A DNA stretch of 64,000 nucleotides, taken from positions 679,693 to 743,692 of the forward strand of contig NZ_HE578946.1 in NCBI RefSeq assembly GCF_000321045.1, read 5' to 3'. Of the stretch, positions 49,679 through 59,196 are shown piece after piece. The position numbers and the translations under genes are program-made. The notes beneath the pieces are model-generated. The model made no database searches, was not told the DNA's origin, and worked only from the letters and a program-made list of their open reading frames with translations. Numbering within the stretch: position 1 is the first letter of the stretch; every line of letters begins with the position of its first letter. The DNA comes from Phytobacter massiliensis JC163. Lineage in GTDB: Bacteria > Pseudomonadota > Gammaproteobacteria > Enterobacterales > Enterobacteriaceae.

Positions 49679-50788
49679 TTATTTTTCGCTGTATACCGGG
49701 TAATCGGTATAGCCCTTTTCCGGAGAGCCGCTTACACCGTAATAGGTCGTGCGATCGCTTTCCGCCAGCGGCCAGTTATTTTTCATTCTTTCAACCAGAT
49801 CCGGGTTGGCGATAAATGGCACACCAAACGCAACCAGGTCAACTTCGTTGTTATTCAGGCGTTCTTCTGCAATATCACGGCTGAATCCACCTGCTGCAAT
49901 GATCGTCCCACCAAATGATTCACGGAAATCAGCTTTAAATTTCTCAGCGGCTTGCGGTGCGGTGACGTAGGTCGGCTGGAAATAGAGGTGCACGTAGGCC
50001 AGGGAGCGCTGGCTAAGAGCCTTTGCCATTTCTGACCAGGTTTCTTCTTCCCCGGCATAGGGGGCAAGATCATAGATGCGACCGAACGGAGAGAGTCGTA
50101 CTGCGACTTTGTTGCCGCCAATTGCATCGGAAACGGCATCAATGGTCTCCAGCAGGAAGCGCTGACGATTTTCTACCGAACCACCATACTCATCGGTACG
50201 GGTATTCAGCTCACTGCTCAGGAACTGGTCAAAGATGAAACCGTTAGCCGCCATGATTTCAACGCCATCAAACCCGGCTTCCACCGCCAGTTGTGCTGAC
50301 TTCACAAAATCGCGGGTAACGCGCTTCACTTCATACGTTTCGAGTGCACGCGGAATGCTTGGGGCAACCGGGCCGGGTTTACCACTTTCGTCCCAGGCAA
50401 ATACTGTTGTATTAGTCGCAGGAATGGTGCCTGAAGAGACGGGGGCAATATGACCAGGTTGTAGTGAGGTATGAGACATACGCCCCACATGCCACAGCTG
50501 CGCGAAAATTCGGCCACCTTTCGCATGGACAGCATCCGTTACCTTACGCCATCCCTCAACATGCGCATCATTATAGAGACCAGGCGTATAGAGATACCCG
50601 CGACCTTCTTCGGAAACAGGCAGCCCTTCAGTGATCAGCAATCCGGCTGAAGCACGCTGCGCGTAATACAAGGCAACTACGTCATCAGCGATGTCATTCA
50701 ACGTGCGAGTACGTGTCATAGGTGCCATAACCACGCGATTTTTCAGCTCAACGCCACCGAGGTTGTAAGGGGTAAATAACGTCTTCAT
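49679..50788 (-). CDS. Old yellow enzyme homologue with altered active site
   Basis: From MKTLFTPYNLGG the product has 369 residues and is an FMN flavoprotein of the OYE/NemA fold: APMTRTRT, HVGRMSH, QFLSSELNTRTDEYGGSVEN and GVPFIANPDL. Usual members read H-x-x-N-G-Y at the substrate pocket; here the same place is VEIMAANGFIF, so the conserved His is Met179 and the Tyr proton donor is Phe184, while Asn182 remains. Activity on enones may be changed or absent. It faces the second thioredoxin gene across a shared control region, as NemA does in electrophile responses. Confidence 0.88.
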   Translation of the reverse strand: MKTLFTPYNLGGVELKNRVVMAPMTRTRTLNDIADDVVALYYAQRASAGLLITEGLPVSEEGRGYLYTPGLYNDAHVEGWRKVTDAVHAKGGRIFAQLWHVGRMSHTSLQPGHIAPVSSGTIPATNTTVFAWDESGKPGPVAPSIPRALETYEVKRVTRDFVKSAQLAVEAGFDGVEIMAANGFIFDQFLSSELNTRTDEYGGSVENRQRFLLETIDAVSDAIGGNKVAVRLSPFGRIYDLAPYAGEEETWSEMAKALSQRSLAYVHLYFQPTYVTAPQAAEKFKADFRESFGGTIIAAGGFSRDIAEERLNNNEVDLVAFGVPFIANPDLVERMKNNWPLAESDRTTYYGVSGSPEKGYTDYPVYSEK

Positions 50789-50927
50789 TGCATTCCTCAT
50801 CTTAAGAGTCACGAAATTTCTGGCCGCAACGACCGTTCTGGTCACTCCGTCAAAAATCACCCGCAGCATTAATCATGGATGTCGGGTCAATCTTGTCAGC
50901 GAGTGAAAGTGTGCGTACCATACCAAC

Positions 50928-50941
50928 CTACTACTAGGTAG
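50928..50941. promoter_or_regulatory. Candidate TetR operator 1
   Basis: CTACC, four bases, then AGTAG (read on the minus strand) lies between the OYE and thioredoxin genes. The same pattern recurs at 51453-51466. Confidence 0.4.
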
Positions 50942-51002
50942 GCAAGTGAAAATATGTTTTTTCGTGCCGTAATGACTGATACGTACAACGCCGGAGATAA
51001 CG

Positions 51003-51344
51003 ATGACAAATGTACGCACCTACAATGAAGACAACTTTCATGATATCGCATGGGGTGAGGGACTGGCCGTAATCAGGTTCTTTGCACCGTGGTGTCCACC
51101 CTGTCGTGAGAGTGAAGCGGAATATTTGCAATTCGCAAGAAAACTGGGGCCACATGTCAAAGTTGGTGTGGTGAATGTTGATAAATCACCTGTTTTATCA
51201 ACTCGGTATGAGGTTTTTGGGCTTCCTTCTGTTCTGGTGTTCAGAAATGGTCAGCTGATGAAACGTCTTACAGGACAGAAAACTGCAGAGCAATACGCAG
51301 CTATTTTTTCATCAATTACCGAACACGAAGCAGACGTACACTGA
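51003..51344 (+). CDS. Thioredoxin-like protein with CPPC active site
   Basis: The 113-residue protein has FFAPWCPPCRESEAEYLQF, GVVNVDKS and FGLPSVLVF (cis-Pro). Active site CPPC as in the other copy at 47340. Divergent from the OYE gene by about 215 bases. Ribosome site: GGAGATAACG. Confidence 0.87.
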   Translation: MTNVRTYNEDNFHDIAWGEGLAVIRFFAPWCPPCRESEAEYLQFARKLGPHVKVGVVNVDKSPVLSTRYEVFGLPSVLVFRNGQLMKRLTGQKTAEQYAAIFSSITEHEADVH

Positions 51345-51421
51345 CGATACCATCCGTTGGGTTTTGACGATGTTTTAGATGTCAGAACCCAACATCGGTC
51401 AGTAAAAAATAAAACGTAAAC

Positions 51422-51466
51422 TTGACAAAGAAAATACTCTCGCCCAGACTACCTACCAGTTGATAG
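51422..51466 (+). promoter_or_regulatory. Promoter and candidate TetR operator 2 before the SDR gene
   Basis: A perfect -35 TTGACA (51422-51427) with a weak -10 at about 51445-51450 is followed by CTACCAGTTGATAG (51453-51466), matching operator 1 in spacing. A TetR repressor bound there would cover the start of transcription. Confidence 0.45.
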
Positions 51467-51499
51467 GCAACTACAGAAACTTACCTCACCGGAGGCATT

Positions 51500-52294
51500 A
51501 TGCAAGATACACAGTTTACGAATCATAAAGTCCTGATCATTGGTGGCACCAGTGGGATCGGTCTTGAAACAGCAAAGATGGTTTTAGAGCAGGGCGGAAA
51601 GGCTGTCATTGTAGGTAGCCGTGCTGAAAAAGCAGAAGCCGCACGCCAAGAACTCGTGGCTATTTCGGGTGAGGAGAATGCATTCGCTCTGACTGCTGAC
51701 TTATCCAGTATGGAAAGTGTTGCAAAGCTCATCGCTGCCCTGAAAGAGGATCACAGCGATATTGATATGCTGGTCAATTCCGCTGGCATTTACTATCCAA
51801 AAAGTTTCCTTGAGCATTCAGTCGTGGATTACAACAACTTCCTCGATCTGAACCGGGCATTCTTCTTTATTACACAGCATGTTGCTGCATCACTTGTAGA
51901 TCAGAAGAAAGCTGGATCTATTGTGAATGTTACTGCAGTCGCTGCACGCCAGGCAGTAGAAACCATCACCGCTTCAGCTTACTCCATGGCCAAAACGGGT
52001 CTGGATACTCTGACACGCCACGCCGCAGCAGAGCTGGCTGAGCACGGTATCCGTGTCAATGCAGTAAGCCCTGGTATTGTTGAAACCCGAATTTTCGAAC
52101 GTTTTATTCCGGGTGAACAACTGGATGGTGCGCTGGCCAGTTTCAATAACTTCCATCCGCTGGGCCGGAATGGTACACCGCGCGATGTTGCGGAAACTAT
52201 TGTTTTCCTGCTTTCAGATAAAGCTTCGTGGGTAACCGGGGCAGTCTGGGATGTGGATGGCGGTGTAATGGCAGCCCGGAAACTCGGCAATTAA
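51500..52294 (+). CDS. Short-chain dehydrogenase/reductase
   Basis: The 264-residue SDR has the Rossmann GGTSGIG near residue 15, NSAGIY near 93, and YSMAK active site (Tyr about 164) followed by [26 protein letters not shown] ribosome site precedes the ATG. It begins a run of plus-strand genes (SDR, AhpD-like, OsmC-like) that probably form one operon. Confidence 0.9.
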   Translation: MQDTQFTNHKVLIIGGTSGIGLETAKMVLEQGGKAVIVGSRAEKAEAARQELVAISGEENAFALTADLSSMESVAKLIAALKEDHSDIDMLVNSAGIYYPKSFLEHSVVDYNNFLDLNRAFFFITQHVAASLVDQKKAGSIVNVTAVAARQAVETITASAYSMAKTGLDTLTRHAAAELAEHGIRVNAVSPGIVETRIFERFIPGEQLDGALASFNNFHPLGRNGTPRDVAETIVFLLSDKASWVTGAVWDVDGGVMAARKLGN

Positions 52295-52320
52295 TTTTTT
52301 ACTAATCAGAGGAAATCATC

Positions 52321-52656
52321 ATGTCTGCAGAATGGGGCAATCGTCTCTCCGCGCTGATCAAAAGCGTCGGTAATCTGGCCAAAACAAATAAACCTGTTGC
52401 TAACGCGTTTCATGGTCTTGAAACCGCTACGCGCGAAAACAGTGTTCTGGATGCCAAAACTCACGAACTGATTGCCATTGCTGTGGCAGTGACTACTCGT
52501 TGTGACGGTTGTATTTCCGCACACGTGGCCGCCGCCAAAAAAGCTGGTGCAACGAAAGATGAAATCGGTGCTGCAGTAGGGACTGCGATTGCGCTTAACG
52601 CCGGTGCTGCTTTTGTCTATTCAGCACGGGTAATGGACGCCTACGACGAGCTGTAA
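52321..52656 (+). CDS. Carboxymuconolactone decarboxylase family protein (AhpD-like)
   Basis: The 111-residue protein has the AhpD pattern ELIAIAVAVTTRCDGCISAH (CxxC-x2-H) and AGATKDEIGAAVG. AhpD-type proteins use the Cys pair to reduce peroxides. It starts 26 bases after the SDR stop with an AGAGGAAAT site, so it is in the same operon. Confidence 0.9.
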   Translation: MSAEWGNRLSALIKSVGNLAKTNKPVANAFHGLETATRENSVLDAKTHELIAIAVAVTTRCDGCISAHVAAAKKAGATKDEIGAAVGTAIALNAGAAFVYSARVMDAYDEL

Positions 52657-52746
52657 TTCCGGCTCGGTTAGTTACCGACAGACTCAAATCCGGGCGCCTT
52701 CTGTAATCCGGCTGCCCGGTAAATCTCAATGAACAGGAATATCAAG

Positions 52747-53298
52747 ATGACAGAGAAAATGAACGGTATTGATGTTGCTGCATTCCAGCAATTCGCCGAA
52801 AAAGTGACCCAAAACCCGGAAAAAGCAAAAGCCAGGTTTAACGTAGAGACCCGCTGGGCAGGACAGACCCGTTCAGTTTCTACCATGAAGTCATATGAAC
52901 TCTTTGGTGACAGCATCGAGCGTACCTTCCATGTCGCCGCTGATGAACCATCAGAAATACTTGGAAGCGATACTGCACCTAACCCACAGGAACTGCTCAT
53001 GGCTGCGCTGAATGCCTGTCTGACCGTAGCGTATGTGGCGGTAGCTGCCAGCAAGGGCATTAAGGTTAATTCCCTGAAAATCGAAACGTCAGGCGAACTG
53101 GATCTGCGTGGTTTCCTTGGGCTGGATGAAAATGTTAACCCCGGATACGATTCAGTCCAGTACACCGCGTTTATTGATGCTGACGCTCAGCCGGCAGAAA
53201 TTGAAGAAATTCATCAGGCCGTACTGAAGACGTCACCAAACTATGCGAATTTCTCGCGTTCCATTAAGATGGAGCCGAAACTCGTCATTGCACAATAA
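52747..53298 (+). CDS. OsmC family protein
   Basis: From MTEKMNGIDV the protein has 183 residues and the OsmC fold: LGSDTAPNPQELLMAALNAC with one catalytic Cys, and later LKTSPNYANFSRSI where OsmC usually has a second Cys (C-P); here it is Ser. OsmC proteins reduce organic hydroperoxides with the Cys pair, so this variant may act through one Cys or bind rather than reduce. Confidence 0.85.
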   Translation: MTEKMNGIDVAAFQQFAEKVTQNPEKAKARFNVETRWAGQTRSVSTMKSYELFGDSIERTFHVAADEPSEILGSDTAPNPQELLMAALNACLTVAYVAVAASKGIKVNSLKIETSGELDLRGFLGLDENVNPGYDSVQYTAFIDADAQPAEIEEIHQAVLKTSPNYANFSRSIKMEPKLVIAQ

Positions 53299-53385
53299 CC
53301 TAAGTTGCATGATGGCAGACGCCCTGATTTGAAACAGGAGCAAGCGCCTGCCCTTGCTTCGTCATTTTTCACACAGGTCGATTTT

Positions 53386-53946
53386 ATGTCTATGGATACC
53401 CGACAATCATTAATCAATTCTGCAGAGTTTATGCTGCGTTCCAGAGGTTATGCTGCCTTCAGTTACGCTGATCTGGAAAAAATGGTCGGTATCAGAAAGG
53501 CCAGTATTCACCATTATTTCCCAAAAAAAGAAGATCTTGGTGTGGAAATTGTTGAAACCTACATCAATCGTTCGGCTGTGGATTTCGAAAAAATCGATCA
53601 TGACTTTCCAAATGCTTTTGGTCGGCTCTGTGCTTTCGCTGCATTGTTTCGGGCTGCAATGGCTGATGGTATGTTACCGCTATGCGGAGCACTGGCAGCT
53701 GAAATGGCTGCCCTGCCGGAAACCATGCAAAGCCTTACGCGGAAATACTTTACCCTGCAACTGCAGTGGCTTGAGAAAACCATAGAGGAAGGTACTGCGG
53801 CTGGTGAATTCGCGGCAACAGGCACACCCCGGCAGAAAGCGTTTCAGATTTTAAGTCTCCTTGAAGGCAGCAGCTTTGTCCGCTGGGCAATGAATGACGG
53901 CACAGATCTGGAGCCGGCTGCTATTGGTGCTATTGTTTTCCATTAA
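53386..53946 (+). CDS. TetR-family regulator
   Basis: From MSMDTRQSLINSAEFML (186 aa) the HTH is YADLEKMVGIRKASIHHYFP. A Cys in the ligand domain (MLPLCGALAAEM) sits in the same place as redox-sensing Cys of NemR and AcuR-type repressors. It ends the cluster and may repress the OYE, SDR and thioredoxin units through the two candidate operators. Confidence 0.85.
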   Translation: MSMDTRQSLINSAEFMLRSRGYAAFSYADLEKMVGIRKASIHHYFPKKEDLGVEIVETYINRSAVDFEKIDHDFPNAFGRLCAFAALFRAAMADGMLPLCGALAAEMAALPETMQSLTRKYFTLQLQWLEKTIEEGTAAGEFAATGTPRQKAFQILSLLEGSSFVRWAMNDGTDLEPAAIGAIVFH

Positions 53947-53960
53947 TCTGAAAACCTGCG

Positions 53961-53998
53961 GCCCGATTTACAATACCACTATCATTGTAAAATCGGGC
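53961..53998 (+). terminator. Hairpin after the TetR gene
   Basis: GCCCGATTTACAAT pairs with ATTGTAAAATCGGGC (one bulge), 14 bases after the stop codon. It has no T run, so it may be bidirectional or a weak terminator. Confidence 0.5.
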
Positions 53999-54096
53999 GC
54001 CAAAAGAGCCTTTACTCCCCTCGGTAGTCACCTGCATATTATTTTATCCCTTGACCGCTTACCCTGAATGCCTGGTTTAGTTCAGGTCGCCACTAT

Positions 54097-54220
54097 TTGA
54101 CGTAATGACTTTTATGCAGGCCAAAGCTTTTCTTGCCCGAACATTCAAGCGTCATCAACCGACGTTATCCTGATCAATATGTATAAATCCGCAACCCCTG
54201 GACAACTTATATGTTTGCGT
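54097..54220 (-). pseudogene. Remnant of a second GH1 6-phospho-beta-glucosidase
   Basis: On the minus strand the DNA reads GCGFIHIDQDNVG, then stop codons, then RLNVRARKALACIKVITS. That matches the end of the intact GH1 gene at 37214 ([12 protein letters not shown] ... [16 protein letters not shown]). Only about 40 codons with stops remain, so a related bgl gene once lay here and was largely deleted. Confidence 0.7.
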
Positions 54221-54256
54221 GTCTGGTACTGAAAGACTGGGTTAAATGAAGAAGAG

Positions 54257-54730
54257 TTACGTTAAGGTAACGAACGCCTGCTTTGTGTCAAGAGCGGACG
54301 TTACGCACGAACTATAGTGGTTAATGGGTGAGGTAGTATCCAAACTTAGAGTATTGTTCCACTCATCCAGAGTCAGAGTGAAAAGCATGCTTGCGGGCTC
54401 ATTTTTCACATTATGAATATCACGCACATACCGGAGACCTGCTGTAGTCAGGAGCTTTTGGGATGCCAGATGGTTTGGTCTTACTAACGCAGAAATTTCA
54501 GCCAGTTTTAAAATACTAATTCCATAGCTGACCACATATTTAGCTAACTCTGTTGCCAGACCTTTTCCTCATCACTTTATAGAGAAACGATACCCCAAGT
54601 TAATTATCTGTGTATCAGTCATAACGGATAACGCTAAGTCCTCCAAAACCGATAATTCTTTCTGGATTTTTCTTCAGTGCAATAGCCCATTTCTCGAAAC
54701 TATAATTTTCCAATGGCTAAGCCATCGACT
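54257..54730 (-). pseudogene. GNAT acetyltransferase remnant
   Basis: The open frame gives ISALVRPNHLASQKLLTTAG, the C-terminal GNAT motif. In other frames just upstream, WAIALKKNPERIIGFGGLS is the beta4 acetyl-CoA-binding start. Several frameshifts and stops separate them, so the gene is dead. Confidence 0.65.
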
Positions 54731-55034
54731 CAAATCATTACATGTATGAAAATAGAATTTAGGTTATCTAACCCCCATTTAGTTAATTATCACATTAGGA
54801 TTTAAGTTCATTTAGTGTGTGAGAATGTTTTCCTATACTATGTTGAAGGCGGTATTATTTATTACTGTCAGAGTGCCGAGGTCGTCATTCATACAACCTT
54901 TACTATGACGTAGTCAATCAGGGAGACGCTGATAGCTATATCACACTATACAGCGCCCATATTTATTGACGTACACATAATTTCTTACTGTAAGTATCGA
55001 GAGTGAATCAAAACTGGATATGAGAATAAAATCC
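54731..55034. other. Gene-free stretch downstream of the ankyrin gene
   Basis: No ORF, RNA or strong terminator seen. Confidence 0.35.
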
Positions 55035-56273
55035 TCACAGCCTTCTTTTACAGGCGGTGCGTTTTATATACGGTTTAATTACGGTTTTAAGCGTTTTATG
55101 TTCCCTTAGTGCAAGGTAGGCAAGAATTTCAGTGAGAATGTCCTGATCTTCAATGTCATTAATATTTACATTTACATTGTTTCTTATGAACCATTTAATG
55201 ATCTCCTTGTTTTTTACGCTGACCAGCGGGGTGTCATACCATGAGCAAAGGGTGATATTGCTGAGATCAATAACTTTCTGCGCTTCAGTAATGAAATTTT
55301 TAATATCTTTGTTGGCGTATCTAACAACGCAACGGTCATTAATTTTGTAATCGATATTCTGGCTTTGCAAAAATTTAATTAGCTCAATGCAGCCATAAGT
55401 AAGGCGATTGAAAATTAATGGTCTTGCTTTAATAAGGTTAATGTAAGGTGTAAGCACTCTGAGACACTGGTCAAGTTGATAGTTGCTGAACAACATGGTC
55501 TGTATGTATTCAAAGACGGTTTCTCCATTATTATTAACACGGTTTATATCGCAGCCATTGTTGATTAAAATGTCTGTAATTGGTTTTTTATAAGGGTGAA
55601 AAATTAAGCTGTTCCCATTTCGATCCTGTATGTCAGGATCAAGGCCCGCAGCGAAATAAACATCCAGTAAGTCAGCATCTATGCCGATAATGTTAATGGA
55701 ATTATGACCATATATATCCCTTTGGTTAACATTGATACCTTTCTTAATCAGCAGACGCTTAACGTCAGCCTCACAGATGTAGAAAAGCGCATTTCTTCCA
55801 TAGCTGTCAGTGTGGTTAATATCTATACCACTGTCGATGAGTTCTCTGGCTGAGCTTTCGTTGGTCGCAAAGAAAAGCGCATTTTTATCTTCAAGTTCAG
55901 GGTGGTTTATGCTGATACCATTTTTTACGAGTAACTGAACTGATTCAGCGTCACTGGTGTAGAAAAGCGCATTCCTGCCCAGCGTGTCCGTATGATTGAT
56001 ATCAATCCCGTTCTCAGTCAACACACACAGGGTTTCTGGACAAGTTGCATAGAAAAGCGCATTCCTGTTAAACATGTCAGTATGATTAATATTTATTCCG
56101 GCATTAATCATTGCTTCCATAAGCTCAGGGTATCTGCAACCGAACAGCGCATTCTGGTTCGATGAATTTAGCGTGTTTATGTCAATTCCTGTCTTTAATA
56201 AATTTATGAGTTCTGCTGGTGATTTTATTTTAAAAAGTTTCAGGTTATTATCGATTAAAGATTGTTGGTTCAT
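55035..56273 (-). CDS. Ankyrin repeat protein, NALF-type (copy 3)
   Basis: The largest of the three (412 aa). Residues about 35-230 have about seven ankyrin-like repeats, most exactly 30 residues, in a strict pattern: NALFYATCPETLCVLTENGI, then DINHTDTLGR, repeated with small changes. A helical region follows, containing IIKWFIRNNVNVN, and the tail ends CKRRL. AAGGAG precedes the start. It lies next to the recombinase-ParB cassette. The homologues are at 26050 and 34841. Function unknown. Confidence 0.78.
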   Translation of the reverse strand: MNQQSLIDNNLKLFKIKSPAELINLLKTGIDINTLNSSNQNALFGCRYPELMEAMINAGININHTDMFNRNALFYATCPETLCVLTENGIDINHTDTLGRNALFYTSDAESVQLLVKNGISINHPELEDKNALFFATNESSARELIDSGIDINHTDSYGRNALFYICEADVKRLLIKKGINVNQRDIYGHNSINIIGIDADLLDVYFAAGLDPDIQDRNGNSLIFHPYKKPITDILINNGCDINRVNNNGETVFEYIQTMLFSNYQLDQCLRVLTPYINLIKARPLIFNRLTYGCIELIKFLQSQNIDYKINDRCVVRYANKDIKNFITEAQKVIDLSNITLCSWYDTPLVSVKNKEIIKWFIRNNVNVNINDIEDQDILTEILAYLALREHKTLKTVIKPYIKRTACKRRL

Positions 56274-57407
56274 ATTTTATCTCCTTGGTTATAATGCAAA
56301 ACAACAATAATCAATGGATTTTTGTTTTTCAAATTTATTTTTAATTATTTTTAATGCGAGTGTGTTATACCATTTAAATTAACATAAGGATTAGCTGTCT
56401 GGTATAAATAAATATAGAATAATACCTGCAAGGTAGTATCTCAATTAATCACGAGTTAGTATCCGAACTAATCATGATTTTGCATGTATTCTCTGATAGT
56501 GGTTTGATATGCGAAATAATGTCGGGAAGCTTTGGTGGTGAATCCACACCGCCAACAGAATAGCGCGCACAGTAGAAACGTATCAGTAGAATGAACAGCA
56601 TTACAGGTAGTGCTTTTCTTTTCTGACCGAAGGGAAGAAAAGCAAGGACAATCCGGAGAAGCAAGCGCAGCGGCTTCGCAGGGTTAGCCCTTGCTTCTCT
56701 TATAATTGGCATTATTCATTCAAGAACAATAGGATCTTCGCTTGTACAAGCGAAGCTATAATAAAAACAATCAATTAATTATTTTAAAAGTATTAAACAA
56801 GAACCTATTGACATTCATAAAATACAAGTTATTTATAATGTATGCCATAAATAAAAAGTTTTATGTCATATGTATCCTGCACTATGTGCAGTTAATGTAC
56901 CACTTGTCCCATATATGGGAATATTGGAAAGGTTACTTTGTTTTGAAGTAGCCTTTCGTCCTTCAATATTAACGATTACTTATTGCTATTACCAAGTCCA
57001 GTCGAATCGAAGAACATCTTTTATCTGAAACGACTCCTAATACCCGGTTAAAGCCACAATATCTCTCGCATACGTAGACCAAAGAAAATTATGATATTAA
57101 CTATGTGATTTTTTAGTGTTAAGTTGAATAATTAAATACTGGAGAGTTTTCTGTGCACTACCAATTGCTGGTTCATCTGTTCTGCCGCTGATGTTTCTGA
57201 CTAATCTGCCGGTGACACAGAACTGTCCCTCTCTACCAGCCTTTATTCGACTCAATGTCCGGCTGCTGATACGCAGTTATCCCTTCGTATCAATGACTGA
57301 CACTTAAACGTAATGCTTTGGTTGCTGGCGTATCTGACAGCTTCTTCGGCGTGAAGGTCGTTGTGTAAGTATACTTCTTGGTTTATTTAGGCTATATAAA
57401 ACCATGA
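56274..57407. other. Gene-poor region with several hairpins
   Basis: No convincing gene in about 1.1 kb. It holds a 10-bp-arm inverted repeat GAGAAGCAAG / CTTGCTTCTC (56656-56699), a perfect 20-bp palindrome CTTCGCTTGTACAAGCGAAG (56736-56755) and a hairpin AAGGTTACTT / AAGTAGCCTT (56928-56956). Any could be a control or recombination site of the neighbouring cassette. Confidence 0.45.
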
Positions 57408-58304
57408 CTATGACTTGCTGTTTTCAGTAAGAGTCTTATCATCCAAAGAATTTATTCTAGAAATTCTTTTTAACTCATTAAGATAATCAACCTCGTTTTC
57501 TAAGAACCAATGAAGAACTTTAGAGTTGCCAAGTAATTTATTAATATATGACTGGATTATAACGAATTTCAACATATCTGAACCATACTCGGTTTGAAGC
57601 TTTTTCGTTTCTTCCGAAGTTGTTGCCATTTCTTGTTCCAGACGAAGTATGGTTTTTTTTATGTCCTTTTTATAGGGAGTGTTTTTCCCTTTATTTACTA
57701 TCATCGATGCCGGTGTTGCATCCAAGATACTCATTGCAAATTTTTTACTATAATTATCAAAATTAATCATTGTACCGACTGCTTCAATTTGGCGAATTGG
57801 CTTCATTTTCCTCAAAACGTCAAATGTAGCCTTAGGTATAGGTTTATCAGAAAGTTTCGCAATTACACTTGGATCTATGCCGTTCATCACATTCGCTTTA
57901 TCTTTTATGGCATCAACAGATATGCCCAAAGCAGCACTAAGTTTTTCAATTGATACTTTTGCCAGAGACTTAATTATCATTCTATGTTCTTCAACTACAT
58001 TTATATGATTCACTTGTTTGTTAGGAGTGAAAGCATCATCTATGCTCGAAAGTATACATGGAGCTTTTTCTATACCTAAGTCTTTTAAAGCCTCAACCCT
58101 TAAATGGCCATCAAGTATCTTAGTGACATCTTTATCTTTGTCATAGAATACTATTATTGGTTCAATAATACCTAAGCTTTCGATAGAGGTAACTATTTGA
58201 TGATATTTATGGCTTCGCTTTACGTTTTCTAATAATTCCTTAGATGGAATTAACTTATTAGTTTCCAGGAAAATAAAATTATCGCCAAAACGTATCTGAA
58301 TCAT
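57408..58304 (-). CDS. ParB/RepB-like partition protein (second in cassette)
   Basis: The 298-residue protein has a ParB/Srx-like N-terminal domain (LGIIEPIIVFYDKDK, then ILDGHLRVEALKDLGIE, the usual G-x-R/A motif region) and a RepB-like HTH region (VSIEKLSAALGISVDAIKDK). The C-terminal half is helical with a coiled coil. It resembles plasmid partition RepB C-terminal proteins. Its ATG overlaps the stop of the first ParB gene (ATGA), so the two are co-translated. No ParA ATPase is nearby, so ordinary partition seems unlikely. Confidence 0.75.
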   Translation of the reverse strand: MIQIRFGDNFIFLETNKLIPSKELLENVKRSHKYHQIVTSIESLGIIEPIIVFYDKDKDVTKILDGHLRVEALKDLGIEKAPCILSSIDDAFTPNKQVNHINVVEEHRMIIKSLAKVSIEKLSAALGISVDAIKDKANVMNGIDPSVIAKLSDKPIPKATFDVLRKMKPIRQIEAVGTMINFDNYSKKFAMSILDATPASMIVNKGKNTPYKKDIKKTILRLEQEMATTSEETKKLQTEYGSDMLKFVIIQSYINKLLGNSKVLHWFLENEVDYLNELKRISRINSLDDKTLTENSKS

Positions 58305-59196
58305 TTTAATATCTCTTTGTTTACAGGGGTTAATATCTGAGATGGTAGTTCTGAAAGATTCTCTTGTTCAAGTATATGTTGAAAGCTTTTATTCATCATT
58401 ATGATGTTAAAAATCTCATTTACTATTAGTAGGTTGGTTTTTATGAATTTTGAGTTGTTATAAACAGATTTATGTTCAGCGATACTATTTTCATAAAGCT
58501 CAATCAACTCCTCTGCAGTCATCCTTTTTGATGGTTTGTGATAATAAAATCCGGCTGCTTTTGCACCTTTATTCCCAACTGTTCTTTGATTTAGAATGTG
58601 TTTTATCTTTATAATGTCCCGACTTTTTATTAATTTTTTATCATATGCTTCGGTAAGAATATCTTGTGCTTCCTCAGTTTCACATCTTGCAAATTGCACT
58701 GCGAGATACAGAGGCAAATTACCCCGTTCGACTGCTGAGAGAAGTTTATGCTCTCCTTTATCAAGTAGCATATTAATACTGCTCACCCAGTTCGATGAAT
58801 ATCCAGTAATCTCACTTATTTCGGAGTCTGAAAGCCCTCTGATTTTCATGTCTTTAATCACCTGTAATAACTCATTAGAACGTGGTCTTCTCCTTGCAAT
58901 GTTTTCAACTAAACTCATAACGTAAGCATCTTCTTCTGATACATCTCTTATAATTGCTGGAATAATAGTTTCACCTAATGCAACGAGAGCCTCTATTCTC
59001 CCTTGACCACAAATTAAAGCATATTTGAAATCGCCTTCATCAATAGCTCTTACGCTTATAGGCTTGCTTAATCCTCTTTTTTTATGCTTTCCTTTATTTC
59101 TTCATGCACTAGCTTATTTCTTGTTCGTGGGTTAAGAAATTTTATTTTTGCAATCTCAATTTGAATTATTGGGAATTCATTTTTTTCAGGCAGCAT
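58301..59196 (-). pseudogene. ParB-like partition protein, frameshifted (first in cassette)
   Basis: From the ATG at 59196, the frame gives PIIQIEIAKIKFLNPRTRNK then VHEEIKESIKK and stops. Adding one base to the run of seven T (59077-59083) continues RGLSKPISVRAIDEGDFKYA, ICGQGRIEALVALGE (ParB motif) and then VSEEDAYVMSLVENIARRRP through the HTH LSDSEISEITGYSSNWVSSI to the stop at 58301, giving about 299 residues. The ENxAR motif is a ParB signature (CTP-binding fold), so this is closer to true ParB than its partner. Confidence 0.78.

Noticed and set aside
56449..56712. 87-codon minus-strand frame
   Set aside because: It covers a hairpin and has no coherent protein pattern.
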